Assembly: GCA_032871835.1 (NCBI GenBank)
Contig: CM065300.1
Location: 66,599,192 to 66,663,191 of the forward strand
From: Dipteronia dyeriana
Taxonomy: Eukaryota; Streptophyta; Magnoliopsida; Sapindales; Sapindaceae
Reading direction: 5' to 3'
Length of the DNA stretch: 64,000 nucleotides
Shown: piece after piece, positions 36,478 through 46,950 of the stretch
Layout of the letters: each line of letters begins with the position of its first letter
Position numbering within the stretch: the first letter of the stretch is position 1
Program-made: the position numbers and the translations under genes
Notes under the pieces: model-generated
What the model was told of the DNA's origin: nothing
Database searches by the model: none
What the model saw: only the letters and a program-made list of their open reading frames with translations

Positions 36478-36523
36478 TATGCTCTCGGTGAGATGGTCGT
36501 GGAGCTCTCTGCCGCTGACATGA
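36478..36523 (+). repeat. Right terminal direct repeat of the endogenous virus
   Basis: Copy of 29766-29811; it ends as the TA array resumes ('gacatgatatatatg'). Confidence 0.8.
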
Positions 36524-36577
36524 TATATATGTTATATGTATTATAATATATATATATATATTATATAATAATATGAG

Positions 36578-36616
<39 letters not shown>

Positions 36617-36895
36617 GTATGATATTTATAATATATATTATGATAATATAATATTATATATATATATATATATATATTATTTTTGGAAACGAGGGTATTT
36701 TTGGAATAGAGTTAGGGTATAAATGGTTATTTTTAAAAGCAAAAATGTGTTAATGGAATGGAATGGAATGTACATTTTTTTTTGGATGGAATGCCCATTC
36801 CACCAAAATGGTGGAATCTCCATTCCATTGTAATTTAACAAACCAAACAAATAGAATGAGTTTCTTTCTATTCCACCCAACCAAACACCACCTAA

Positions 36896-37866
36896 GTATC
36901 TACATTCTCAAGTCACACCATATAAATATCATGTTGCATTAATTATTATCAAGTCCGTTCCTTTTAATAACAATTACTCTCTATATATAATAGCTTGTAT
37001 AAGGCCAATATAAATACACACGATAAATTAATTGAGTTCTCATTTTATACTATTAAAACTCAAATTATTAAGTTTGGGCTAGTTCCACCAAATCAACACA
37101 AATTATATTATACTCTATTATGATTTTTTTTAAAAAAAAATACTATATCAATATAGTAAATATGTTTTAAAATGTTAATTTTTTTTCTATAAGTAAATTC
37201 TTTACGTAAAAATTGAAAAAATAAAAAATAAAAAATCAAGTTATAAAAGTTTAAAGATTCAAAAAATCGTATTTTAACCAAAGTGAATGGAATTCGCTAG
37301 ACTATAATTTTTTTGTTTAAAAATACGAAATTTATTCTCTATAATTGTATATTCCGTCGGGTGATTCACATAAGTTTAAACGAGAGTATACTTAAATTTT
37401 GAATGGAAGAATATTTTACATACATAATCATTTTTTAATTGCATATTAGGCGATCAAATCTATTGTTTTGTCAACTTAATAAATTCAATCAAAGCCTTCT
37501 AATTAAAATAAAATATAAGATATAGATTCTAATAGTATTTTAACATGATTTTTACTGTAAATGATTCAGTAATAGAATAAACTCATAAAGCATTTAAATT
37601 GTTAAATGCATGTTATAAAGTTAAAACAATAAAGACTTTTACGAACATGCAATCGGAGGATGGTGGTTGTCCTTAGATTTGGGCTTTTTTTTTTTGTTTA
37701 CAATAAAGGACATTTGATAGGCTGGTAAAAGTAGTTTTTAGACTGTTTGATGTGCTTCACCTTTTTGGCCCATTCAACAACCCCAGGGATAAAATTTTAA
37801 AAAAACACTGGATTTTTATACATTTTTTATTTTAAAACAAAATTGTTACGGATGGATTAGGATTCG
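36896..37866 (+). other. Gene-free AT-rich stretch
   Basis: No gene. Mostly A/T homopolymers and short repeats, with nothing that defines an element. Confidence 0.5.
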
Positions 37867-37874
37867 GTCGGACC

Positions 37875-38701
37875 TAGACATGTCTAAGGTTTTGATTCCA
37901 GATTGAGCCAGAATCGGAACCGAAACCGGAGACCGACAGTTCGGTTTCGGTTCCGGTTCTGGTTCGGTTCCGACGGTTCGTCCGGTTTGGTTCGTTTTTT
38001 TTTTTAAAAAAAAAATGTTTTTTGATTATATCAGATAAACCAACCCAGATCAGATTATATACATCAACCCCAAATCTCACCGACACAGATTTTATCAAAT
38101 TATTTCATTTCTTTCTCTCTCTCTCACACACAGTCACTCACACATAAAAATCAACCGGTCCACCATCACATCTTCTCCCGGCCATCATCTTCTTCTTTCT
38201 TTTTCTTTCTTCTTCTTTCTTCTTCTTCTTTCATCTTCATCTCAACTTCTTCGTGACTTCGTTTGTGGGTCGATCAGTGGAAGAGAGAGAGATCGATGGA
38301 AGGGAGAGATAGATCCTTCGATGTAGATCGATGGAAGGGAGACTTATGGATCGAGGATGGAAGGATGGAAGATGGATTTGGGGAGGATGGATCTGGAAAG
38401 AAGAATGAAAGAAAGAAAGAAAGAAGAGAGAAAGAGAGAGATCATGAAGAAAAACGTAAGAAAGAGAGAAGAGAGAAAGAGAGAGATCAGGGAAAAAAAG
38501 TATTTTTTTTAATAAATGGTCTGGAGCCGCCGGTTCCAAAACCGAACCGTCGGTTCCTGGCCAATTTTTTTTAAGGAGAATCAGAACCGAAATTTCACCT
38601 CCACGGTTCCGGTTTCGGTTTCGATTTCGGTTCCGATTACGGTTCATTTCACACTGTTACGGTTCGGTTCTACTGTTCGAACCGAACCTAGGTCATGTCT
38701 A
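37875..38701 (+). mobile_element. Non-autonomous hAT-type element (827 bp)
   Basis: The ends are TAGACATGTCTAAGG and (inverted) CCTAGGTCATGTCTA. Flanking 8-bp copies GTCGGACC (37867-37874) and GTTGGACC (38702-38709) differ at one base, as expected of a hAT duplication. Subterminal zones (37905-37990 and 38520-38690) are dense in GGTTCGG/CCGAACC words. The interior is a pyrimidine tract (38100-38235) followed by a purine tract (38275-38500), which can pair. There is no transposase. Confidence 0.8.
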
Positions 38702-38768
38702 GTTGGACCTACCAAAATTAATCATTACATGCTCATAAATGAGCATGATGAAATTTGAACTTCGTCGT

Positions 38769-39160
38769 TAGAGGTGTCCACGGTTCGGTTTCGGTTTTGT
38801 AGAATGGTCTAACCGTAACCGTAACCGTTACTATAACCAAAGTTGGACGGTTTGGTTCGGTTACGTAATCGTCGGTTTGGTGGTTACAGTTGTTTTTTTT
38901 TTACAAATGAATTGCCACGTATCGCAATTCTATTGGTTAGTTTTTTTTAATAAAATATAGCAAAACAGATGGTTAAACAGTCGATTATAACCGCCGGTTT
39001 TGAGGCGGTTTTTAGGATTGGATAACCGTAACTGAACCGCCGGAAAATCGGTTTCCAACCGGTTTCGTAACGGATGGTTACGGTTCGGTTTCGGTTACGA
39101 TTTTAGGAGGACGAGTTCGGTTCAGTTTCAAACGGTTTAACCGAACCGTGGACACTTCTA
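38769..39160 (+). mobile_element. Non-autonomous hAT-type element (392 bp)
   Basis: The ends are TAGAGGTGTCCACGGTTCGG and, inverted, CCGAACCGTGGACACTTCTA. Flanking 8-bp copies TTCGTCGT (38761-38768) and TTCTTCGT (39161-39168) differ once. Subterminal GGTTCGGTT/AACCGTAACC words recur. There is no ORF. It lies 67 bp to the right of the previous hAT-type element. Confidence 0.82.
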
Positions 39161-39228
39161 TTCTTCGTTGATGGGAGAAGTACACTAGTTAAACTAAATA
39201 AATTTTTTAAATATTTGTAGACTCTCTT

Positions 39229-39901
39229 TGTTGGAGTGTGTGAAGACCAAAGTGAACAAAACGAGCAAAGAAGCAAATTGTTTCACGCCGCATGAAAAGG
39301 CACTGCAGTGGAAGCACTGTTTAGACCAAGAGGTGTCACTGATGTGGCTGCGCTATGCTCTTTGAGCAGTGGCACAACTGCTAGGCAAACATTGAAGAGC
39401 GTTGCGAATTATGACAACGGTGAAACTGCGGTTTGTTTCCAAAGGAGCATTGTGGCACATACGACAGTCAGACAAATATTAAAGATCGTTGTGGGGAACG
39501 TTGTGGCCTTAATAGTGGTAGTGACAGTGGTCAGAAACAAATTCGCATGCTATAGGAAATCTTGCATAGAGAAGAAAATGGAAAAGGAAACAGACTCCAA
39601 TTAAGATTTGACCAACCCGAGTGCTCCCATATAAATACTACCATTATGTGTACTCTGATGTGTGTGAGTAATATGTAAGAAAAATTGCTAGAAAGAGAGA
39701 GAACAATTGTAGAGAGACTGAAAGAGAGACAGAGAGAATGTAATCAACTCTAAAAATTGTTGATTGAGTACAGTGCGCTCCGTGGACATAGGTTAATTGC
39801 TGAACCACGTAAAATCTTTGGTGTCGTCTTTTTCTTCTTATTGTTTTCATATTATTTGTTTGTGATTGAATTTTTGTGTGGGCAATTTATTCTTAACAAC
39901 A
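39229..39901 (+). repeat. 5' LTR of the copia element
   Basis: It starts TGTTGGAGTGTGTG and ends ..TTAACAACA. A TATA box TATAAATA lies at 39630-39637. A ~75-base imperfect internal duplication ('gtggcacaactgctaggcaa' and 'gtggcacatacgacagtcag') lies at about 39368-39500. Confidence 0.9.
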
Positions 39902-39903
39902 GT

Positions 39904-39917
39904 TGGTTTCAGAGCTC
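39904..39917 (+). promoter_or_regulatory. Primer-binding site of the copia element
   Basis: TGGTTTCAGAGCTC, two bases after the LTR, resembles the tRNA-Met type TGGTATCAGAGC with one change. Confidence 0.75.
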
Positions 39918-39983
39918 TTGGTTCGGGCAGATTTTGTTTCACAAAAATCTTGGTTTTCTCGAGGTCAACGATTTCGTCGCAGA

Positions 39984-40760
39984 GATGGGATCAGAGAAGG
40001 ATACACACAAGATTGAGAATTTGATGGGTCGAATTTCAGATTCTAGAAGATACAGATGGAGGATTATCTGTACTAGAAGGATCTGCACTGAATTATAAAA
40101 GAGAGAGTGAAGGATATGAACGACAAAGATGGTCAAAGAAATGGAAACCAAAGAATATGGATGATTATGATTTTGAACTCCTGGACCGGAAATCATTAGA
40201 AGTTGACGAAGTAGTTTGCATTCAACGTAAAGGATCAATAGACTGTCAAAGATCTAATGGATACTCTATCAAACCTATATGAACAACCTTCTACGGTAAG
40301 GAAAGTCCATCTTGTCAAGAAGTTATCGACTTTGAAGATGACGGAAGGTCAAGAGTTTCTGAATCAGTTCAACGAAATGAAGGATGAGTTATGTTCTTTG
40401 TCTATGGGTTTCGATGAAAAGTTTATGGTGGTATTTATGATGACCTAATTGTTAGAAGTTTTGAAGATGACAATAAAGAACCTTCAACAAGTTGTAAACA
40501 TGATCATGACCGAAGAGATCAAGTTCTGTGAAGAAGGATTATGGGCATCTACATCTTCAATACTAAATATGGAAGGTAGGGAAGGCAGAAACAGAAATCA
40601 GAACACGAATCAACGTGGAATATCAAAGTCAAGAGGAAAGTCTAAATCCAAAAATCACGTCAACTATTCAGGAAATCTGCAATGAAGCAAAAAGGAGGTA
40701 GAGCGTTGAAATTGTGGTAAGAAAGGCCACTTCTCGTACGAGTGTAAATCTAAGAAGAAA
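39984..40760 (+). pseudogene. copia gag, broken
   Basis: Starts with ATG at 39985 (MGSEKDTHKIENL) and quickly shifts frame. The segment 40257-40448 has LYEQPSTVRKVHLVKKLSTLKM, typical of Tnt1-like gag. A Lys/Arg/Asn-rich tail follows (40560-40680). The zinc knuckle at about 40702-40755 reads R-stop-NCGKKGHFSYEC: the first Cys is Arg and a stop lies within it. Gag would form the particle around genomic RNA. Confidence 0.75.
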
Positions 40761-40779
40761 TATAAGGACAAGAGCATTG

Positions 40780-42260
40780 CGAATTATGTATCGAGGGAGT
40801 CAGATGAAGGCCTCATCTGCTCATTGGAAAGCAAGACGGAGTCCTGTGTCCTGGATTCAAGAGTGTCTTTCCATGCCATACCTCACAAGGAGTTGTTTCG
40901 AAACTACGTCTCTAAAAATTTGGGTAAAGTGTATCTTGGTGACAGTCAAGCATACGACATTACTAGGAAGGAAGATGTGAAAATTCAGCTGCAAAGGTCA
41001 GTTTGAAAGCTCGACAATGTGAGACACATACTGGACTTGAGGAAGAATTTGATCTCCATTGGCAATTGGCATTAGATGGTTACATGACAACTTTCACAGG
41101 TGATAAGTGGAAGATTTCAAAGGGGAGTATGACAATCGCCTGAGGAAATAAGAATGGATCACTTTACATAACCTTGGGTGGTTATGGTTCAATCTCTATG
41201 GCGGAAGGTAAGGATGATCTGAACTTGTGGCACCAGAGATTTTCGCACATGAGGAGTCAGGGTTGAAATGTCTGAATTCGAAAGGAAAGTTGCCAGATTT
41301 GAATAGTGTTGAGGTTTATTTTTGTGAGAGCTTTAATGGGAAAACATAAGCGAGTGACCTTCAAGAAGATCAGAAGAGTACCGGTAAAGGAGAAGCTGGA
41401 ATTAGTGTACACTGATGTTTGGGGTCCAGCATCAGTCTCATCAACTGGGGGTAAACAGTGTTTCATCACATTCATCGACGATCATTCCAGAAAGGTATGG
41501 GTTTACTTTCTAAAATACAAGTCTGATGTATTTGATGCTTTCAAGAGATGGAAAGCTAGGGTTGAAAATGAGACAGGGTTGAAGATCAAAAAGCTGCATT
41601 CAAACAATGGTGGAGAATATGAATACAATGAGTTCAAGAAGTTTTGCTACCAGAGTGGGATAAAGCTCAATGGGACGGTTCCTAGAACCCCACAACAGAA
41701 TGGTATAGTAGAACAGATGAACAGGTCAGTGATTGAGAGAGCCAAAAGCATGAGGTTATATTCTTGGTTTCTAAAATAGTTATGGACGGCAGCAGTCAAT
41801 ACAACAGCGTATTTGATTAACAAAGAGCCATTAAAGCCCTTGGACCTCGTTATACCAGAGGAGATCTGAACTGGAAAAGAGGTAAAACTTTCTCATCTTA
41901 AAGTGTTTGAGTGTGTTTCTTATGTACATGTAGGTGATCATGCGATGAGTAAGCTAGAATCCAAATCAGTGAAGTGTACTTTGGTGGGCTATGGAGATGA
42001 TGAATTTGGTTAGAAGCTATGGGATGATCAAAACTGTAAGATAATCAGAAATATAGATGTCTTCTTCAACGAAAGGGTCATGTACAAAGATAGGAACACA
42101 CCGGTGTTTGAGCCGGAAGAGCCATAGTATTTTAGGCTGAATAGCGGGATTATGGACATGGTAAATAGAATGATGAAGAACAGGGTGTGCATCCCTGGGT
42201 TCAAGAACATAGCCCACATAGAGATGTTCTGCGACACTGGATCAAAGTAAATTGAGAATA
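40780..42260 (+). pseudogene. copia protease and integrase, broken
   Basis: The protease active-site segment reads CVLDSRVSFHAIPHKE (about 40845-40893), with Arg where the catalytic D-S-G needs Gly. Integrase: YTDVWGPA (about 41410), FIDDHSRKVWVYFLK, then LHSNNGGEYEYNEFKKFC, where the family has S-D-N-G and the catalytic Asp is Asn, then PQQNGIVEQMNR with the catalytic Glu kept. The frame is open at 41306-41779, then disturbed by stops (41777, 41868 and others). Confidence 0.8.
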
Positions 42261-42359
42261 ACAACTCGAATTCCTATACCAAATAGGAAGTACTTGCAAT
42301 ACATACTGTTGACAGATGCAAGAGAACCTAAGTGCTATGGTGATGTATGTCAGGGAGAA

Positions 42360-43100
42360 TACGCGAGCAAATGGGAGCTTGTAATGATGAATGAGATGAA
42401 GTTGTTGGTATCTAACCAAACTTGAGAGTTAGTCAAATTGCCTGAAAGAAAGAATGCCCTACATAATAAATGGGTGTTTCGAATCAAAGAAGAACATGAA
42501 GGTTCCAAGAGATACATGGTACGACTAGTATCAAAGGTTTCCAACAAATTGAAGGTATTGATTATTTTGAAATTTTCTCTCTTATTGCTAAACTAACAAC
42601 GATCCGGTTAGCGTTAAGTATTGTCGCAACAAAATGGTTATATCTTGAGTAGTTAGATATAAAGACTGTCTTTCTCCATAGAGATTTGGGAAAAGAGATA
42701 TATACGAAGCAACCGAAGGGGTTTGCCGAAATTAGCAAGGAAGAGTTGGTATATAGGTTGACGAAGAGCATGTATGGTCTTAAACAAGTTCCCCGATAGT
42801 GGTACAAGAAGTTCGATGGGTTTATACAAGGGAATGGCTACCTGAGATACAATGTACTACTATTTCAAAAGGGTTAAGTCAAGTTTTATTATCTTGCTAC
42901 TTTATATTGATGATATGTTAATAGTTAGTGCAGATTTGGAAGAGATTAACAATTTGAAGAAGCAACCCTCAAGTGAGTTCGAGATGAAGGATTTACGTGC
43001 AGCAAAGCAAATTCTTGGAATAAGAATTAACATAAACGAACATGAAGGAACATTGAAGCTTTCATAAGCAAAGCATGTTCGGAAGGGGTTATAGAGATCC
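42360..43100 (+). pseudogene. copia reverse transcriptase, 5' part before the nested insertion
   Basis: Recognisable across stops: GIDYFEIFSLIAKLTTIRL, LDIKTVFLHRDL (family LDVKTAFLHGDL), LTKSMYGLKQVPR, and the catalytic YIDDMLIV (about 42905-42928) in the open frame 42852-43067, followed by FEMKDLRAAKQILGI. It ends at the Sirevirus-like insertion point (43100). Confidence 0.85.
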
Positions 43101-44629
43101 TGAAATTCCCTTGAAAGTGTGTGTCTATAAACCTAGGGGGTGAATAGGTTTTTAATTCGATTGATTACTAATTTCGATTTAATCAATATTAGCAAAACTA
43201 CCCCATTCTATCAAGTGTTCAAATAGATGACAATAGAGATAAAGCAATAATAACACACAATATATATGTGGAAACCCTCCAAATGGAAAAAACCACGGGC
43301 TGTTCAGTGTGCCACACTCGATCCTCAAAATCCACTATTGAATGAATATTTACAACCTAAGTTGACCTCCCGTCACACTTAATACGGTTACCAACCCTTT
43401 CTTTCTACTCAACAGGCCTTTTATAGTGATTTTGGATCACCAACCTTGTGCACTAACCATTTAGCCACATGCATAATTATTAATGAAGAGACAATGGCAA
43501 CCTAAGTGAATATGCAACAATATTCCAAGTGCAGAAATGCTAGGTAAAGTCATTCTTGCTTATCTAGGATAAATAATGACAAGAGAAGCAAATCCTAGAT
43601 ATCAATGTTCCAAATGCAAAGGCAAGAAGAATTAGCTAAAGGGGTAAAACCGTCCTAAATTCTAGCTATCACTAATCAATACTCTAAACCAACAACCAAT
43701 ACCACAAGCATGTCATAGAAGCTATTAATCTTATACGTATGCATTTAATTTGCAATAAAAGCTAAAACCTAGGTATACATGTCATAGAAATGAAACTATA
43801 AAGTATAGAGCATGTAGAAATTACCTAGTCAAGAAGAAGATGATGCTTCATGTTTAGATGATCCTAGAATGGAGCTAGATGACCGTGAGATGAAGTTCGG
43901 TTGAGTAAAAATGAGTGTTTGGGAGTTTTTTTCTCACTAGAAAATCTAGGTTCCTCAAAGATGGCTTCTTGAACTCCTTAAAAACAAAGAGAAGATAAGA
44001 GAACCTATATATATAGTGCCCTACACAAAATGTCATCGTTTTGGAAGAAAGGTAACCAAATCCCGTCAGGACAGTTGGCTAGACCCCGGTACAGGTAAGT
44101 GTCCAGACCGCGATACGAAGAGCGATGTATCACCTGGACAACACCGCTCTGTAGACTGTTGTGCATGCAAGTGCACAAGACGCGGTCTGGACAGCATGCG
44201 ACGCTTGGGAAACTTCGCTAGGATGATCGTTGTGCATGCAAATAGCACAGGTCGCGGTAGCAGCAGCATGCAGCCTCTGGTAAACACCGCTGTATAGACC
44301 GCGCCTGAGGCAATGCAAGGGGAGCGGTCTAGGCCGCGACTAAGAGAAAAAAAATCTTCTAAGAGCAACCTAAATGCATAACATAACCAAGCAAGAGATT
44401 TGGAAAATAGGGCACATAAGAAGGCAAATAAGTAAACATACAAGATGATCAAAATATGCATGAGAGTGTTTATGTGCACTAATATCTCTTCAATGAAAGT
44501 TAAGCAAGTGATTTTACCTTTGAAGCTTGAGCTTGGTCACGAATAATGGTGGCCTAAACTACCTTTACATATTACTCCCAAAATGTGGTTGTCAACGAAA
44601 TAAGCCAATCAAACACCGAGGAACTTACA
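43101..44629 (-). repeat. 3' LTR of the Sirevirus-like element (left)
   Basis: Minus-strand start TGTAAGTTCCTC at 44629, end ..GGGAATTTCA at 43101. The minus-strand TATA-like tatatatagg lies near 44010. GC-rich palindromic words (gaccgcg/cgcggtc, ttgtgcatgcaa) cluster at 44095-44340. Confidence 0.9.
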
Positions 44630-44709
44630 ATCTCTCCCTTTGGCTATTTCGTTGACAATCACATTTTGGGAGTAATATGTAAGGGTAGTTTAGGCCATCA
44701 TTATTCGTG
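44538..44709. repeat. ~70-bp inverted repeat across the 3' LTR/polypurine-tract junction
   Basis: 44538-44608, inside the LTR ('cacgaataatggtggcctaa', through 'caacgaaataagccaa'), is the inverted complement of 44640-44709 outside it ('ttggctatttcgttgacaat', through 'catcattattcgtg'), with only a few mismatches. The ~31-base loop contains the LTR terminus and the minus-strand polypurine tract AAAGGGAGAGAT (44631-44642, partly in the stem). An outward duplication of the LTR start in inverted form is directly visible. Confidence 0.88.
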
Positions 44710-45430
44710 ATGCAAGGAAGGAATTTTATGCAATTTAATTAAGTGAGAGAGAAGAGCAAGGAAGTTTAATTTCAAGAAAATGTGTGAAGGTATTGCCTTG
44801 AATAAAAGACATGCAACATCAACTTTTAAAAAAAATGGTATTTGGCAAAGCAAATATCAAAAAAGGTTCCAAGAGAAGTCAAACCAATTTGCACCCTTTT
44901 GTCATTTTAGAACAAGATAAGGAAATTAAGCCTTTGAAACAAACAATCAATATTATCAATTTTTAATGGCCAATCAAGACATGGATATAAAATCCTTATT
45001 GATTGAATGGATATAAAATCCTTATTGATTGTTGTCTTGTTCAACCATTAAGAAGAGAGACAAAGCTAAATTGGATGAGACATTCTTATTAGTTGAATGG
45101 ACACAAGGATCTTATTGAGTTTAGCCTTGTCAATTGCATTCATACACAATTTCACACAATTACTTCAGCCTAATATTAGAGCAAGTCAAATTCAAGTTCT
45201 TATAAACATGGAGATAAATTTTGGGTCAATAAAATGTACTTCCCAATCAAATTTGCTAGTCCAAAAATGCATGTTTGAACATAAATGAGACATGAATTTC
45301 AAACAAGCCAAAGACACACTTATTGAATAAACAGTCATATACTAGCATATGCAACCATGATACTCAAACAATTAATTAAAGAGCATAAATTGAACAATTA
45401 TTTTTAGCTTATTGAAATGCCAGTTCGCTC
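44710..45430 (-). other. Sirevirus-like internal 3' non-coding region
   Basis: Between the RNase H end and the hairpin. Tandem duplication of 'gatataaaatccttattgat' occurs at about 44980-45030. No env-like frame or membrane segment is supported. Confidence 0.5.
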
Positions 45431-46950
45431 TCTTTGCTTGCGCTCTCCATGTGGGGTCAAACACCAAAACTCATCAAGACATATAACAAATCCCTATAGA
45501 CTTACTAAGTGATTTAAAACTAGTTGAGTCCAAGGTTTAGTGAACAAATCCGCTAGTTGATCATTAGTGCCAACATGTTCAAGTGCAATGCATTTTCTCT
45601 CCACTAGCTTTCTAATGAAATGGTGTCTAATGTCTATATGCTTGGTCCTAGAATGTTAGACATGATTCTTTGAAATGTTTATAGCACTCATGTTATCACA
45701 GTAGAGGGTTACAGTACCTTTATCAAAACCGTAGTCCACAAGCATTTACTTCATCCATAGGAGTTGTGTGCAAGCACTCCCAGCTGCTATATACTCGACC
45801 TCGATTGTGGATAAGGAAATGGAGTTTTGCTTCTTGCAAAACCAAGACACCAAGTTGTTTCCTAGGAAGAAGCAACCACCCGATGTACTCTTCCTATCAT
45901 CACAATTACCTACCCAATCTGCATTACTAAAGCCAACTAGACTTGTATTAGTATCAAAAGAGTATCATATTTCATAGTTGGATGTCCCATTCACATAACG
46001 AATGATTCTCTTCACCGAGTAGAGATAGGACTCCTTGGGACTTGTTTGGTACCTAGCACAAACACCAACACTAAAGGCTATATCAGGCCTACTTGCAGTT
46101 AAGTAAAGTAAGCTACCTATCATGCCACGATATAGGCTTTGTTCCACACTTTTCCCACTATCATCCTTGTTAAGTTTCAATGTGGTACTCATAGGTGTGT
46201 CACAATGTTTGGCATTCTCAATGCCAAATTTCTTCACTAGATTCTTGGCATATTTAGCTTGGGATATGAATATCCCATCATCCAATTATTTAATTTGCAA
46301 ACCTAGAAAGTAAGTAAGCTCACCAACAAGACTCATCTCAAATTCATTAGACACGACCTCAACAAATTGTTGACTTTGGATTTGTTGGTGGAACCAAACA
46401 CAATGTCATCAATATAGATTTGAGCTATAAAAAGCTCATCTTTGTTACCTTTGATGAACAAGGTTTTGTCAACACTACCTCTTGAGTAGCCATTGTCAAT
46501 AAGATAAAAGGTGAGGCACTCATACTGGAGCTTGTTTTAACCCATACAAAGCCTTTTTGAGATGATAGACATGATTAGGGTGGTGTGGATCCACGGGTTG
46601 CTCAACAAACATTTCCTCTTATAAAAAAACATTTAATAAAGCACTCTTAACATCCATTTGATGCAATTTAATTTTGTGCACACATGATATGGACAAAAGA
46701 AGCCTAATAGACTCAAGACGGGCAACCGGTGTAAAAGTCTCTTCAAAGTCAATACCCTCGATTTGAGAGTATCCTTGTGCTACAAGTCTAGCTTTGTTGC
46801 GCACAATATTTCCATTTTCATCTTACTTGTTCCTAAACACCCACTTGGTGCCTATGCCATTAGAACTCTTAGGTCTAGGAACCAGAGTCCAAAACTCATT
46901 TCTTTCAAATTAATTCAACTCTTCTTGCATGGCAAGAACCCAAAATTCAT
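45431..46950 (-). pseudogene. Sirevirus-like reverse transcriptase and RNase H, broken
   Basis: Minus strand: [36 protein letters not shown] (from 46804), [15 protein letters not shown], the catalytic IYIDDIVFG (about 46425-46400), then KNLVKKFGIENAKHCDTPMS, SLLYLTASRPDIAFSVGVCA (46285-45968), a stop after NYEI, the RNase H words DDRKSTSGGCFFLG and CDNMSAINISKN, and a tail [12 protein letters not shown]. Catalytic residues look intact; interruptions are few. Confidence 0.85.

Larger units (their letters stand above)
29757..36526 (+). mobile_element. Endogenous pararetrovirus (Caulimoviridae, florendovirus-like), decayed
   Basis: The order is: short terminal repeat, tRNA-Met primer site, movement protein, linker/capsid region, zinc knuckle, aspartic protease, RT, RNase H, a long C-terminal region, then a promoter/polyA region and the second terminal repeat. 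Caulimovirids lack an integrase and LTRs, as here, and integrate accidentally. The order and the location in a TA-rich array fit the endogenous florendoviruses known from many plant genomes. At least several stops and frame breaks interrupt the polyprotein, the protease active site is altered, and a stop sits in the zinc knuckle. This copy cannot encode a working virus. Confidence 0.8.
28842..36892 (+). mobile_element. Tourist-like (PIF/Harbinger) MITE, split by an integrated virus
   Basis: The termini are GGTGGCGTTTGGTT (28842-28855) and its near-perfect inverted partner AACCAAACACCACC (36879-36892). They are flanked by TAA (28839-28841 and 36893-36895), the duplication expected for PIF/Harbinger. 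Both subterminal parts repeat 'ggaatggaatgg'-type words. The element proper is 28842-29756 plus 36527-36892, about 1.3 kb, mostly TA/ATT-rich. It has no transposase. The rest is the nested virus. Confidence 0.8.

Noticed and set aside
38237..38647. Minus-strand frame beginning with alternating Asn-Arg repeats
   Set aside because: It is the translation of the GGTTCC/GGTTTC words and the CT/GA tracts of a non-autonomous hAT element, not a gene.
44066..44479. 137-codon frame inside the Sirevirus-like LTR, with a counterpart near 51685-51937
   Set aside because: Lies within the LTR and is driven by GC-rich palindromic repeats; no codon-level conservation between the two LTR copies is apparent.
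44710..45430. Possible env-like ORF downstream of Sirevirus pol
   Set aside because: Some Sireviruses have one, but here I see only short frames without signal peptide, membrane segment or coiled coil.
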